From contig JBKQIP010000162.1 in assembly GCA_052148295.1 (NCBI GenBank), forward strand, positions 1-64,000: a stretch of DNA of 64,000 nucleotides, written 5' to 3'. Below, one piece after another: positions 38,246-46,331 of the stretch (the stretch's first letter is position 1; each line of letters begins with the position of its first letter). This DNA is from Bog-473 sp052148295 (lineage in GTDB: Bacteria > Actinomycetota > Acidimicrobiia > Acidimicrobiales > RAAP-2). The notes beneath the pieces are model-generated. The model saw only the letters and a program-made list of their open reading frames with translations, was not told the origin of the DNA and ran no database searches. The position numbers were made by a program, and so were the translations under genes.

Positions 38246-39507
38246 GTCATCTGAAGGACGTGCACCTGCCGCGGGCCTCGGCGCAACACGACGTAGCGGT
38301 CGTGCAGGAGGTCGCTGGCCCCGAGCAGGCGCGCCGGGTCACCCTGGCGAGCGTTGTTGACGTACGCGCCACCCTGCTCGATGGTGCGGCGGGCGTCCGA
38401 CCGGGACGTGGCCAGCCCCGAACGCACGAGTGCCTCGACCAGGGGCACACCCCCGGCAACCTCGGCGCGGGAGATCGGGCTGCTCGGAACGTCCTCGGTG
38501 ACGGCCCGCAGCATCTCCTCGGTCAGCGAGGCGATCTCCTCGTTGAAGAGGGCGGCGGCGGCGTCCTCGGCCTTGGTCACCTCGGCCTTCCCGTGCACCA
38601 GGCCGACCACGGCCCGGGCCAGGGCGCGTTGGGCGGCCCGGTGCTCGGGGTGTTCGGCCGTCTCGGCATCGAGTGCCTCGATCTCGCCGTGGGGCAGGAA
38701 GCTGAAGTAGCGGAGGTAGGTCCCGACCACGGCATCGGCGGAATTGAAGAGGAACTGGTACAGGGCGTAGGGGCTGGTGCGGGCCGGGTCGAGCCAGAGC
38801 GTCCCGCTCTCGGTCTTGCCGAACTTGCTCCCGTCGGCCTTGAGGACCAACGGCGTGGTCAGGCCCCAGACCTCGTCCTGGCACACCTTGCGGATGAGCT
38901 CGATCCCCATGGTGATGTTGCCCCACTGGTCGCTCCCACCGATCTGCAGGTCGCAGCCGTGGTCCACGTGCAGGCGGAGGAAGTCGTAGGCCTGCAGCAG
39001 CATGTAGCTGAACTCGGTGTAGGAGATGCCCTGGTCCGGGCGCTCGAATCGCGAGCGCACCGAGTCCTTGGCCACCATCTGGTTCACGGTGAAGTGCTTG
39101 CCCACGTCGCGCAGGAATTCGATGGTGGTGATGGTGCCGAGCCAGGCGCTGTTGTCGAGGAGGAGGGCGTCGGTGAGGTCGAGGAACTGGCCCAGCTGGG
39201 GCCGGATGCCCTCGAGGTACGTGTCGAGGACCTCCCGGGTCAGCATGGCCCGCTCGTCCACCTTGCCCCCCGGGTCCCCGATCAGCCCGGTCCCCCCTCC
39301 GGCCAGGGCGATGGGCCGGTGACCGGCCTGCTGGAAGCGGCGGAGGGTGCACAGCTGGAGCAGGCTGCCCAGGTGCAGGCTGTCGGCGGTCGGGTCGAAG
39401 CCGATGTAGACGGTGAGGCCCCCGGTGTCGAGCCGGGGCAGGAGGGCAGGGTCGGTCACCTGGTGGATCAGGCCGCGAAAAGCGAGGTCCTCCGAGAGGG
39501 TGGGCAT
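38242..39507 (-). CDS. tyrS: tyrosyl-tRNA synthetase
   Basis: TyrS charges tRNA-Tyr. The class I catalytic core shows YIGFDPTADSLHLGSL (HIGH-type motif as HLGS), DLQIGGSDQWGNI and KFGKTESGTLWLD (KMSKS-type motif as KFGKT). The C-terminal S4 RNA-binding domain is near residues 355-420 (VPLVEALVRSGLATSRSDARR). The ATG at 39507 gives 421 aa. An AAGGTTGG ribosome site precedes it. Confidence 0.97.
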   Translation of the reverse strand: MPTLSEDLAFRGLIHQVTDPALLPRLDTGGLTVYIGFDPTADSLHLGSLLQLCTLRRFQQAGHRPIALAGGGTGLIGDPGGKVDERAMLTREVLDTYLEGIRPQLGQFLDLTDALLLDNSAWLGTITTIEFLRDVGKHFTVNQMVAKDSVRSRFERPDQGISYTEFSYMLLQAYDFLRLHVDHGCDLQIGGSDQWGNITMGIELIRKVCQDEVWGLTTPLVLKADGSKFGKTESGTLWLDPARTSPYALYQFLFNSADAVVGTYLRYFSFLPHGEIEALDAETAEHPEHRAAQRALARAVVGLVHGKAEVTKAEDAAAALFNEEIASLTEEMLRAVTEDVPSSPISRAEVAGGVPLVEALVRSGLATSRSDARRTIEQGGAYVNNARQGDPARLLGASDLLHDRYVVLRRGPRQVHVLQMT

Positions 39508-39545
39508 GTTCCAACCTTGCCATACGGCACTAGCCTGAAAACCCC

Positions 39546-40802
39546 ATGGACCCACCGTTGCCGATCGACGGTGTCCTGCCGCCCGACCTGCAGGGGACGC
39601 TGGTGCGGGTGGGCCCGGGCGACCAGTCCGCGGGCGCGTTGCACGCCATCGAGCTGCGCGACGGGACGGCGGTGTCGCTACGGTCCCACTCCTCGGAGGC
39701 GGATGCCAACGTCTTCTGGCACGCCGGCTCGATCCTGGCCCTGGCCGAGACCGGCCTCCCCCAACAGTTCTCCCGCACGCTCGAGCCCGAGGAGTTCGGC
39801 GGTGGCCTCACCCGGCCGATCGCCTCCCACGTCCACCGGGACCCGGTGGACGGGTCCCGCGTGCTGTTCGGCGTCGAACCCGCCACGGAGGCCTCCGCTC
39901 CCGTCCTGCACATCGGGGACTGGGATGCCGGAGGGGCGCTGACCCGGTATCGAGGCATCACCCTGGAACGGGCCACCTGGCAGCACGACATCGGGGTCAC
40001 GCCCGGCCACGCGGTGTTCCTGGAGTCCCCGACCGAGTTCGGTCAGGACCTCTCCGACGCGGGCGCCCCGATCCCCTATCGCTGGACACCCGGTGCCGAG
40101 GGGTGGATCGGCGTGGTCGACCGCGCCGCTGAGGGCAGCGACGTGCGCTGGATCCGCCACGACCCCTGTCTCGTCACACACGTGCTGCACGCCCACGACG
40201 AGGACAGCGGCGCCGTCGTGCTCTACGTCGTCCGCTACGAGGTGCCCGAACGCGGACAGCCGATCGACCTCGACGGCCCGGTGGTCGGCGCCGACGGCAT
40301 CGGGATGAGCCGGATCGGCCGCGGGCTCGGTGTCCTGGAGCGTTGGCGGATTCAGGGCGCATCCTGCGAACGCGATCAGGTGGACGACCGGTACGTGGAG
40401 TACCCCCGATCAGACCCGCTGTGCGAGGGTCGTCCGTTCCGCCACGGCTACAGCGTGGAGGTGGCCCCCGGTGTGGGAGGTGGTCCGGGGGACGGAGCCG
40501 ACGTCGACCAGCTCGGGCTGTTGAAGATCGACACGGCCCGGGATCAGGTGCGCGAGTGGCGCCCGGGCGAGTATCGAGTGGCCGGCGAGCCCCTGTTCGT
40601 CCGGGCCGCCGACGGTGAGGCCGACGACGAGGGGTGGCTGCTGACCATCGTCCACGACGCGGCCCAGGGTGCGAGCGATCTCTACGTCCTCGACGCCTCG
40701 TCCTTCGGACCCGGGCGCGCTCCTCAGGCCGTGGTGCACCTCCCCGCGTCCCTGCCCTTCCGCAGTCACGGGACGTGGGTCGGGGCGGACCGGTACCGCT
40801 GA
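39546..40802 (+). CDS. carotenoid oxygenase family protein
   Basis: This 418-residue RPE65/CCO-family enzyme binds Fe(II) with four histidines, all visible: in IASHVHRDP, WQHDIGVTPGH, VTHVLHAHDE and FRSHGTW. The N terminus PIDGVLPPDLQGTLVRVGPG is the standard first blade. It would cleave a carotenoid, apocarotenoid or stilbene-like double bond; the substrate is unknown and no carotenoid synthesis genes are in the window. TAGCCT lies nine bases before the ATG. Confidence 0.9.
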   Translation: MDPPLPIDGVLPPDLQGTLVRVGPGDQSAGALHAIELRDGTAVSLRSHSSEADANVFWHAGSILALAETGLPQQFSRTLEPEEFGGGLTRPIASHVHRDPVDGSRVLFGVEPATEASAPVLHIGDWDAGGALTRYRGITLERATWQHDIGVTPGHAVFLESPTEFGQDLSDAGAPIPYRWTPGAEGWIGVVDRAAEGSDVRWIRHDPCLVTHVLHAHDEDSGAVVLYVVRYEVPERGQPIDLDGPVVGADGIGMSRIGRGLGVLERWRIQGASCERDQVDDRYVEYPRSDPLCEGRPFRHGYSVEVAPGVGGGPGDGADVDQLGLLKIDTARDQVREWRPGEYRVAGEPLFVRAADGEADDEGWLLTIVHDAAQGASDLYVLDASSFGPGRAPQAVVHLPASLPFRSHGTWVGADRYR

Positions 40803-40878
40803 GCCGCTTCCGCTGGGGCCGCCTCGACGGCCCCGAGGCCTGCCGTTGCCTCCCCGACCGCTCGTCACACCCCTTCTT

Positions 40879-40884
40879 CATACT
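40879..40884 (+). promoter_or_regulatory. -10-like box (CATACT) before the HNH gene
   Basis: CATACT is followed by GGCGCC and the ATG at 40891, a six-base gap as at other first genes here. The same GGCGCC is found between box and start at def. Confidence 0.4.
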
Positions 40885-40890
40885 GGCGCC

Positions 40891-42039
40891 ATGGTCAGCA
40901 CCACCCGCCACGACGGACCCCGCCCCGACACCGTGTCGAGACGGACCGAATCCCTCATCGCCAGCGTGTCCCAGCATCACAAGGCCGTGTCGGCCCATCA
41001 GCGACGCCTCCTGGCCGCGGTGGCCGAGCTCGACCGGCGCAAGGCCTGGCGCATCGACGGCGCCACCTCCATGGTGGCCTGGTTGGTCCAGCGCTGCGCC
41101 GTCACGGCCACCACGGCCAGGGAATGGGTGACGGCGGCCGAGAAACTCGTGGAATTGCCCAAGATCTCCGACGCGCTGGCTCAGGGCAAGCTCTCCTTCG
41201 ACCAGGTCAAACCCCTGGTGGAGGTGGCCAAGCCCGAGACCGACGCCAAGCTGGCCGAGCAAGCCACCCACTGGTCGGCCAAGCAGGTCCGCGAGCTCGC
41301 CGTGGCCGACCGGCGCCAGTCCGACGACCAGGCGGCCGGGGCCTATCATCGGCGCTTCCTGCGCTTCAACGACCGTCGGCGCACCTTCTCGGGCTTCCTG
41401 CCCGACGACCAGTACGCCATGGTCAAGGGTTCGCTGACGACCGCGGCCAGCCGCCACGTGGGCGACGGCACGCCGTTCGAGCACCGCATGTCCGATGCAC
41501 TGGTGGAGATGTGCCAACCGGTTGCGTCCGACGACGGGACGCGGGCACGCGTCCGGCCCACGGTGGTGGTCCACGCCGACCTGACCTATCTGGCCGGCGA
41601 CATCGGGGAGGCCGAGCTCGACGTGCTGGGGCCGCTGGCCCCCGAGGTGGCCCGGCGACTGGCCTGTGACGCCAAGATCATCGTGTCCGCCGACGACGCC
41701 GAGGGCCACAGCATCCAACAGGGCGGCGCTCGGCGCGATCCCACCTCGGCCCAGCGCCTGGAGATACGACGGCGGGACAAGGGATGCCGCTTCCCCGGCT
41801 GCACCTTCACCGACTTCACCGACGTGCACCACGTGGTGCATTGGACGCGCGGGGGCCCGACCGACATTCCAAATCTGGTGACCTTGTGCGACCAGCACCA
41901 CCGTGCCGTCCACGAGCTCGGCTGGAGGATGTCGGGCGACGCCAACGTCCTCCTGTCCTTTCGCAGCCCGACCGGACGTGTGATCACGTCCACGCCGTCC
42001 CCGACCTTCAAGCCAACGCGAGCCGGACCGCCCGGTTGA
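40891..42039 (+). CDS. DUF222 / HNH endonuclease (13E12 repeat family)
   Basis: This 382-residue protein has an N-terminal DUF222 helical region (about 20-280) and a C-terminal HNH nuclease domain: EIRRRDKGCRFPGCTF, then DVHHVVHWTRGGPTDIPNLVTLCDQHHRAVHE with the two histidines and the Asn, plus the zinc cysteines (CxxxxC and CxxHH). The family is spread in many copies in actinobacteria (13E12 in mycobacteria) and is thought to behave as a mobile or selfish element. Its 3' end overlaps menD by 32 bases. Confidence 0.9.
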   Translation: MVSTTRHDGPRPDTVSRRTESLIASVSQHHKAVSAHQRRLLAAVAELDRRKAWRIDGATSMVAWLVQRCAVTATTAREWVTAAEKLVELPKISDALAQGKLSFDQVKPLVEVAKPETDAKLAEQATHWSAKQVRELAVADRRQSDDQAAGAYHRRFLRFNDRRRTFSGFLPDDQYAMVKGSLTTAASRHVGDGTPFEHRMSDALVEMCQPVASDDGTRARVRPTVVVHADLTYLAGDIGEAELDVLGPLAPEVARRLACDAKIIVSADDAEGHSIQQGGARRDPTSAQRLEIRRRDKGCRFPGCTFTDFTDVHHVVHWTRGGPTDIPNLVTLCDQHHRAVHELGWRMSGDANVLLSFRSPTGRVITSTPSPTFKPTRAGPPG

Positions 42040-43666
42040 GATCCTCGTGCAGGGCGACGTTCTGCGCCCGTCCGGGCACCTGCACCCTGACCAGCGCCGG
42101 AGCGGTCTCTCCCAGCGCAGCCTCCAGTTCTCCGACCGTGGTCGCCTCGTGCACCGCGAGCCCGAAGCCGCGCGCCACGCTGCTGACGTCCGACGTGGGC
42201 GGCGTCCCGAAGAGCAATTCGAACCGCTCGGGCCCGAGGACATCGGCTTGCGGCAGGAACGAGAAGATGCCCCCTCCCCCGTTGTCGAGGACGACGAAGG
42301 TGCACGGGGCGGTGCCCAGGTTCACCAGGCCGGACACGTCGTGCAGGAAGGCCAGGTCCCCGAGCAGCGCCAGGGTCCGGCGCCCCGTCGCCGCCAGCCC
42401 GAGTGCGGTCGAGACCACGCCGTCGATCCCGTTGGCTCCACGATTGGCCAGTACCGGGGGCGGCGAGGGATGGGCCGGCGCGAACCACTCCATGTCGCGC
42501 ATGGGCATGGAGGCGGACGTCACGATGCTGGCGCCGGTGGCGGCCGCGTGGCGCCACAGCACCCGCGCCACCAGGGGCTCGCTCGGGTCGGGGCCGAGCG
42601 CACCGTCGATGGCCTTCTGGGCGCTGTCCTCCATTCCCTGCCACCGGGCGAGCCACCCCGGATCCCGACGGGCGACGTCACGCCCGGCCTCGTCGCGTCC
42701 GGCGGCCTCCACCCAGGCGTCCCCGTCCACCCGCTGGAATTCGGTCACCGCGTGGGCCGGGTCGGCCCACTGCCACCAGGGGTCGACCGCGACCACCCGG
42801 GCGCCGCGGGCCGCCGTCCGGCTGACGTAGTCGGCCACGGCCTTGGAGAGCCAGGGCGCGCCCAGGAGCACCACGGCGTCGGCCAGGGGCGGCTCCGCCC
42901 GCATGATGGCGTCGCCGGCGGCGATGGTCCCCTCCCCCCGGCAGCCCGAGCGGGGATCAGCCAGGACGGGCCAGCCGAGACGCCGTCCCAGGTCGAGGAG
43001 GGGCCGGCGGTGCGTCACCGCACCGGCCCCGGCGATGATGACGCCCCGACCGGGCAGCGGTCCCGACGGCGGGGCCGGCGATCGCCGCGGCGGGACCAGG
43101 GACGCCCCGGCCCGGGCCGGGAGCGGTCCGGCTTCGCCGACGAGAGGCTCTCGAAAGGCCAGATTGAGGTGGACCGGGCCCGGGCCCACAGGACCCGCCG
43201 TCGACTCGGCGAACGCTCGCCGCGCCAGGGGCCGCCAGGACGACTCCTGTTCGGCTCCCGGGACCCCGGGCGCACTGGCCCACCGGGTGGCGGTGGTGAA
43301 CAGCCCGATCTGGTCGATCGTCTGGGGGGCGCCCACGTCGTGCAGCTCGGGCGGGCGGTCGGCCGTGCAGACGATGAGGGCAACCCGGGCCTGGTGTGCC
43401 TCGACCACCGCCGGGTGCAGTTCCGCCGCCGCCGTGCCGCTGGTGGTGCAGATGACGGTGGGCACACCGGTGCCCAGGGCGATGCCCAGGGCGAAGAAGG
43501 CGGCGCTGCGCTCGTCGAGCTTCACGTGCACCCGCAACTCGGACCGGTTGGCCAGGGCAAGGGCCAGCGGTGTCGATCGCGAGCCGGGGCAGACCACGGC
43601 GTCGGTGACGCCGGCGCGCACCCATTCGTCCACCAAGGTGGCGGCGAAGGTGGCCTGTACGCTCAT
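42008..43666 (-). CDS. menD: 2-succinyl-5-enolpyruvyl-6-hydroxy-3-cyclohexene-1-carboxylate synthase
   Basis: MenD is a thiamine-diphosphate enzyme that adds the succinyl semialdehyde unit to isochorismate, the first committed step of menaquinone synthesis. The 552-residue protein has DAVVCPGSRSTPLALA and LDERSAAFFALGIALGTG at the N terminus (with the ThDP glutamate region), the middle domain, and the ThDP/Mg site LLGDLAFLHDVSGL ... FVVLDNGGGGIFSFLP. Its start is only five bases from the divergent menH start. Confidence 0.96.
   Translation of the reverse strand: MSVQATFAATLVDEWVRAGVTDAVVCPGSRSTPLALALANRSELRVHVKLDERSAAFFALGIALGTGVPTVICTTSGTAAAELHPAVVEAHQARVALIVCTADRPPELHDVGAPQTIDQIGLFTTATRWASAPGVPGAEQESSWRPLARRAFAESTAGPVGPGPVHLNLAFREPLVGEAGPLPARAGASLVPPRRSPAPPSGPLPGRGVIIAGAGAVTHRRPLLDLGRRLGWPVLADPRSGCRGEGTIAAGDAIMRAEPPLADAVVLLGAPWLSKAVADYVSRTAARGARVVAVDPWWQWADPAHAVTEFQRVDGDAWVEAAGRDEAGRDVARRDPGWLARWQGMEDSAQKAIDGALGPDPSEPLVARVLWRHAAATGASIVTSASMPMRDMEWFAPAHPSPPPVLANRGANGIDGVVSTALGLAATGRRTLALLGDLAFLHDVSGLVNLGTAPCTFVVLDNGGGGIFSFLPQADVLGPERFELLFGTPPTSDVSSVARGFGLAVHEATTVGELEAALGETAPALVRVQVPGRAQNVALHEDLNRAVRLALA
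43658..43663 (+). promoter_or_regulatory. -10 box (TACGCT) for menH inside the menD start
   Basis: TACGCT is followed by eight bases and the menH GTG at 43672. Its last base adjoins the complement of the menD ATG, so the menH -10 overlaps the first codons of menD. Confidence 0.4.
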
Positions 43667-43671
43667 CCGAC

Positions 43672-44442
43672 GTGGCGCTCCATGTCGAGGTGCGCGGGTC
43701 CGGGCCGCCCCTGGTCCTGCTGCACGGGTTCACCCAGACGGCCCGTCTGTGGGGGCCCTTCGGCGACCTGCTGGCCCGCGATCACACGCTGGTCGGCATC
43801 GACCTGCCGGGCCACGCCGGCTCCGACGCGGTGCGGGCCGACCTCCCCGGCACGGCCACGCTGGTGGCCGAGGCGGCGGCCGCGACGCTCGGCGACCTTC
43901 CCTACGACGTGCTCGGCTACTCGCTCGGGGCCCGGGTCGCCCTCCACCTGGCCACCGGTTCCGACCCCCCGCCGGGTCGGATGATCGTGATCGGCGCCAC
44001 CGGTGGCATCGAGGACCCCGAGGCGCGCCGGGCGCGCCGGCAGGCCGACGAGGCGGCGGCGGCGGCGCTGGAGGCTTCGGGCGACGTCGACGCCTTCCTC
44101 GTCCGGTGGCTCGGCGGCCCGCTCTTCGCCCACCTGGGGGCCGCCGCGCTCACCGAGGAGCGGCGCCGCAACACGGCGGACGGGCTCGCATCGAGCCTCC
44201 GCCTGGCCGGCACGGGCACACAGGAGCCCCTGTGGGAGCGCCTGGCCACCCTGACCACCCCCGTCCTGGCCCTGGCCGGGAGCGACGACTCCCGCTTCGC
44301 CGCCCACGCCCTCCGCCTGGCGGGCGGCGCGGCTCAGACGGTGGCCTCGCTCGTGCCCGGGGGCGGCCACGCCGTCCACCTTCAGCAACCGACCGTGGTG
44401 GCCCGGCATGTCCGTCACTGGTTGACCCGGCCGGCGCACTAG
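43672..44442 (+). CDS. menH: alpha/beta hydrolase, likely SHCHC synthase
   Basis: MenH eliminates pyruvate from the MenD product. The 256-residue alpha/beta hydrolase has VLLHGFTQTARLWGPF, DLPGHAGSD and the nucleophile elbow GYSLGARVALHLA, where serine follows GY as in MenH proteins, then the acid/histidine ends LAGSDDSRF and GGGHAVHLQQP. Family plus position beside menD supports MenH, though a related hydrolase role cannot be excluded. The 3' end overlaps menA by four bases, convergent. Confidence 0.85.
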   Translation: MALHVEVRGSGPPLVLLHGFTQTARLWGPFGDLLARDHTLVGIDLPGHAGSDAVRADLPGTATLVAEAAAATLGDLPYDVLGYSLGARVALHLATGSDPPPGRMIVIGATGGIEDPEARRARRQADEAAAAALEASGDVDAFLVRWLGGPLFAHLGAAALTEERRRNTADGLASSLRLAGTGTQEPLWERLATLTTPVLALAGSDDSRFAAHALRLAGGAAQTVASLVPGGGHAVHLQQPTVVARHVRHWLTRPAH

Positions 44443-45425
44443 CTCGACCCGATCACGATCCCCAACGTGAGGAGGAGGCCCACGCCGATCTGCAGCCGCG
44501 CCGTGGCCCCCAGCAGGGGGAGGAGCTTCCTGCCGGTGCGCTCGCTGAGGGCGATGCGGACCGGGTACAGACTCAAGGGAAGCGCCGCCAGCGCCAACAG
44601 GGACCAGGCGTTCCAGCGGTGCAGGACCCCGATGGCCAGGGCGGTGCCCAACAGCAGCGCCACGTAGAGGAAACCGGCCCGCCGGCGTCCGAGGCGCACG
44701 GCCACCGTCCGCTTGCCCGCCACCGCGTCGGTCTCGATGTCCCGCATGTTGTTGGCCTCGAGCAGCGCGACGGCCAGCAGGCCCACCGCGGCCCCGGTCC
44801 ACAGGGGATAGGCCCAGTCGAAGTGGTAGGTGTACACGAGCGAGCCGTGGACCAGGCTGAAGGGGGCGTGCTGGACGTAGGCCGATCCGGCCGTGGCCAC
44901 CAGCCCGAAGAAGATGAACACGAAGACCTCGCCCAGCCCCAGATACCCGTAGGGGTGGGGCCCCCCCGTGTAGGCCCAGCCGGCCAGGCCGCAGACGAGA
45001 CCGACCACGATGAGCCACCAGCTGACGTGGGCGGCCAGGTACAGGCCGGCCAGCGCGGCGACCCCGAAGGAGACCAGGGCGGCGATCTTGACGGCGCGCA
45101 CGCTGGCCAGGCCGCCGGCCACCAGGCGGACCGGGCCCACCCTCACCTCGTCGGTGCCCCGCACGCCGTCGGCGTAGTCGTTGACGTAGTTCGTCCCGAT
45201 CTGGATGAAGAGGGCGACGACCAGCGCGCACAGGGCGTTGGTCCAGTTGACGTCGTGCATCAGGTAGCCGGCGGGTCGCCCGTGGCCCGCCCGGGCCGGG
45301 GAGGTGATGACCAGTCGCCCGCTCGAGGCATACCCCACGGCGGTGCCCACGGCCACCGGGACGATGGCCGCCGGGAACGTACGCGGGCGCGCGCCGGCCA
45401 CCCACAGCCGCCACGAAGTGGTCAC
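44439..45425 (-). CDS. menA: 1,4-dihydroxy-2-naphthoate polyprenyltransferase
   Basis: MenA prenylates dihydroxynaphthoate in the membrane to give demethylmenaquinone. The 328-residue UbiA-family protein has about eight to nine membrane helices, the first Asp-rich motif in NYVNDYADGVRGTDE and the second in NNMRDIETDAVAGKRTVAVRLG. The N terminus WRLWVAGARPRTFPAAIVPVAVG is typical. The menB stop (45422) overlaps the menA start by four bases. Confidence 0.95.
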   Translation of the reverse strand: MTTSWRLWVAGARPRTFPAAIVPVAVGTAVGYASSGRLVITSPARAGHGRPAGYLMHDVNWTNALCALVVALFIQIGTNYVNDYADGVRGTDEVRVGPVRLVAGGLASVRAVKIAALVSFGVAALAGLYLAAHVSWWLIVVGLVCGLAGWAYTGGPHPYGYLGLGEVFVFIFFGLVATAGSAYVQHAPFSLVHGSLVYTYHFDWAYPLWTGAAVGLLAVALLEANNMRDIETDAVAGKRTVAVRLGRRRAGFLYVALLLGTALAIGVLHRWNAWSLLALAALPLSLYPVRIALSERTGRKLLPLLGATARLQIGVGLLLTLGIVIGSS

Positions 45426-46312
45426 GGCCGCCGGGGGAAACGGGAGAAGTCCGGGGCGCGGTGCTCGAGGAACGCGTTGCGGCCCTCCTGTCCTTCTTCG
45501 GACATGTAGAAGAGCATGGTGGCGTCCCCGGCCAGCTGCTGGACACCGGCCAGACCGTCATCGGCCGCGTTCATGCCGGCCTTGATCATCCGCAGCGCGA
45601 TGGGCGACAGGCTCAGGATCTGGCGGCACCAGGCCACGGTCTCCGCCTCGAGGTCGTCGAGGGCGACCACGGCGTTGACCAGCCCCCAGTCGAGCGCCTG
45701 GGCGGCGTCGTACTGGCGGCACAGGAACCAGACCTCCTTGGCCCGCTTGAGGCCGATGGTGCGGGCCAGCAGCGACGAGCCGTACCCGCCGTCGAAGCTC
45801 CCCACCTTGGGCCCGGTCTGACCGAAGCGCGCGTTGTCGGCCGCGATGGAAAGGTCGCACACCAGGTGGAGGATGTGGCCGCCCCCGATGGCATAACCGG
45901 CGACCATGGCGATGATCGGCTTGGGGATACGACGCATGAGGACCTGCAGATCGAGCACGTTGAGGCGGCCGATGCCCTGCGCCGCCACCTCGTCGTCACC
46001 GATATAGCCGTCGTCGCCCCGGATCTTCTGGTCGCCGCCCGAGCAGAAGGCGTCGGGGCCCTCGCCGCACAGGATGATGACCCCCACGTGGGGGTCGTCG
46101 CGCGCCATGGTGAAGGCGTCAGTCAGCTCGAAGAGGGTCTGCGGCCGGAAGGCGTTCCGGCGCTCGGGACGGCAGATGGTCAGCTTGGCGATGCCCTCGG
46201 CCACCTCGTAACGGATGTCGGTGAACGTACCCGATGGCTCCCATTGCGGCGCCGGGAGCGCTCGAAGTTCATGGAGGGGATCATGGGGACTTCCGGTGAC
46301 CACGGTGTGCAC
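45422..46312 (-). CDS. menB: 1,4-dihydroxy-2-naphthoyl-CoA synthase
   Basis: MenB closes the second ring of naphthoate in the crotonase fold. In 296 residues are ICRPERRNAFRPQTLFEL, GEGPDAFCSGGDQKIRGDDGY, the oxyanion-hole MVAGYAIGGGHILHLVCDLSIA and the MenB-type GPKVGSFDGGYGSSLLARTIG with the catalytic aspartate. The GTG at 46312 is used; its -10 box (TAGCGT) overlaps that of divergent menE. Confidence 0.95.
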   Translation of the reverse strand: MHTVVTGSPHDPLHELRALPAPQWEPSGTFTDIRYEVAEGIAKLTICRPERRNAFRPQTLFELTDAFTMARDDPHVGVIILCGEGPDAFCSGGDQKIRGDDGYIGDDEVAAQGIGRLNVLDLQVLMRRIPKPIIAMVAGYAIGGGHILHLVCDLSIAADNARFGQTGPKVGSFDGGYGSSLLARTIGLKRAKEVWFLCRQYDAAQALDWGLVNAVVALDDLEAETVAWCRQILSLSPIALRMIKAGMNAADDGLAGVQQLAGDATMLFYMSEEGQEGRNAFLEHRAPDFSRFPRRP

Positions 46313-46319
46313 AGGGACC

Positions 46320-46326
46320 TACGCTA
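46320..46326. promoter_or_regulatory. shared, symmetric -10 element for menB and menE (TACGCTA)
   Basis: Read on the plus strand, TACGCT ends six bases before the menE GTG. Read on the minus strand, TAGCGT ends eight bases before the menB GTG. The seven-base element therefore fits as a -10 box in both directions. Only 19 bases separate the two start codons, leaving no room for two independent boxes. Confidence 0.5.
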
Positions 46327-46331
46327 CCGCT

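Noticed and set aside
38074..39942. 622-codon plus-strand frame opposite tyrS
   Set aside because: tyrS has complete class I motifs on the minus strand. The plus frame also runs into the carotenoid oxygenase in another frame.
42047..45509. Frames of more than 600 codons opposite menD and menA
   Set aside because: The opposite strands encode menD and menA with all catalytic motifs; these frames are compositional shadows.
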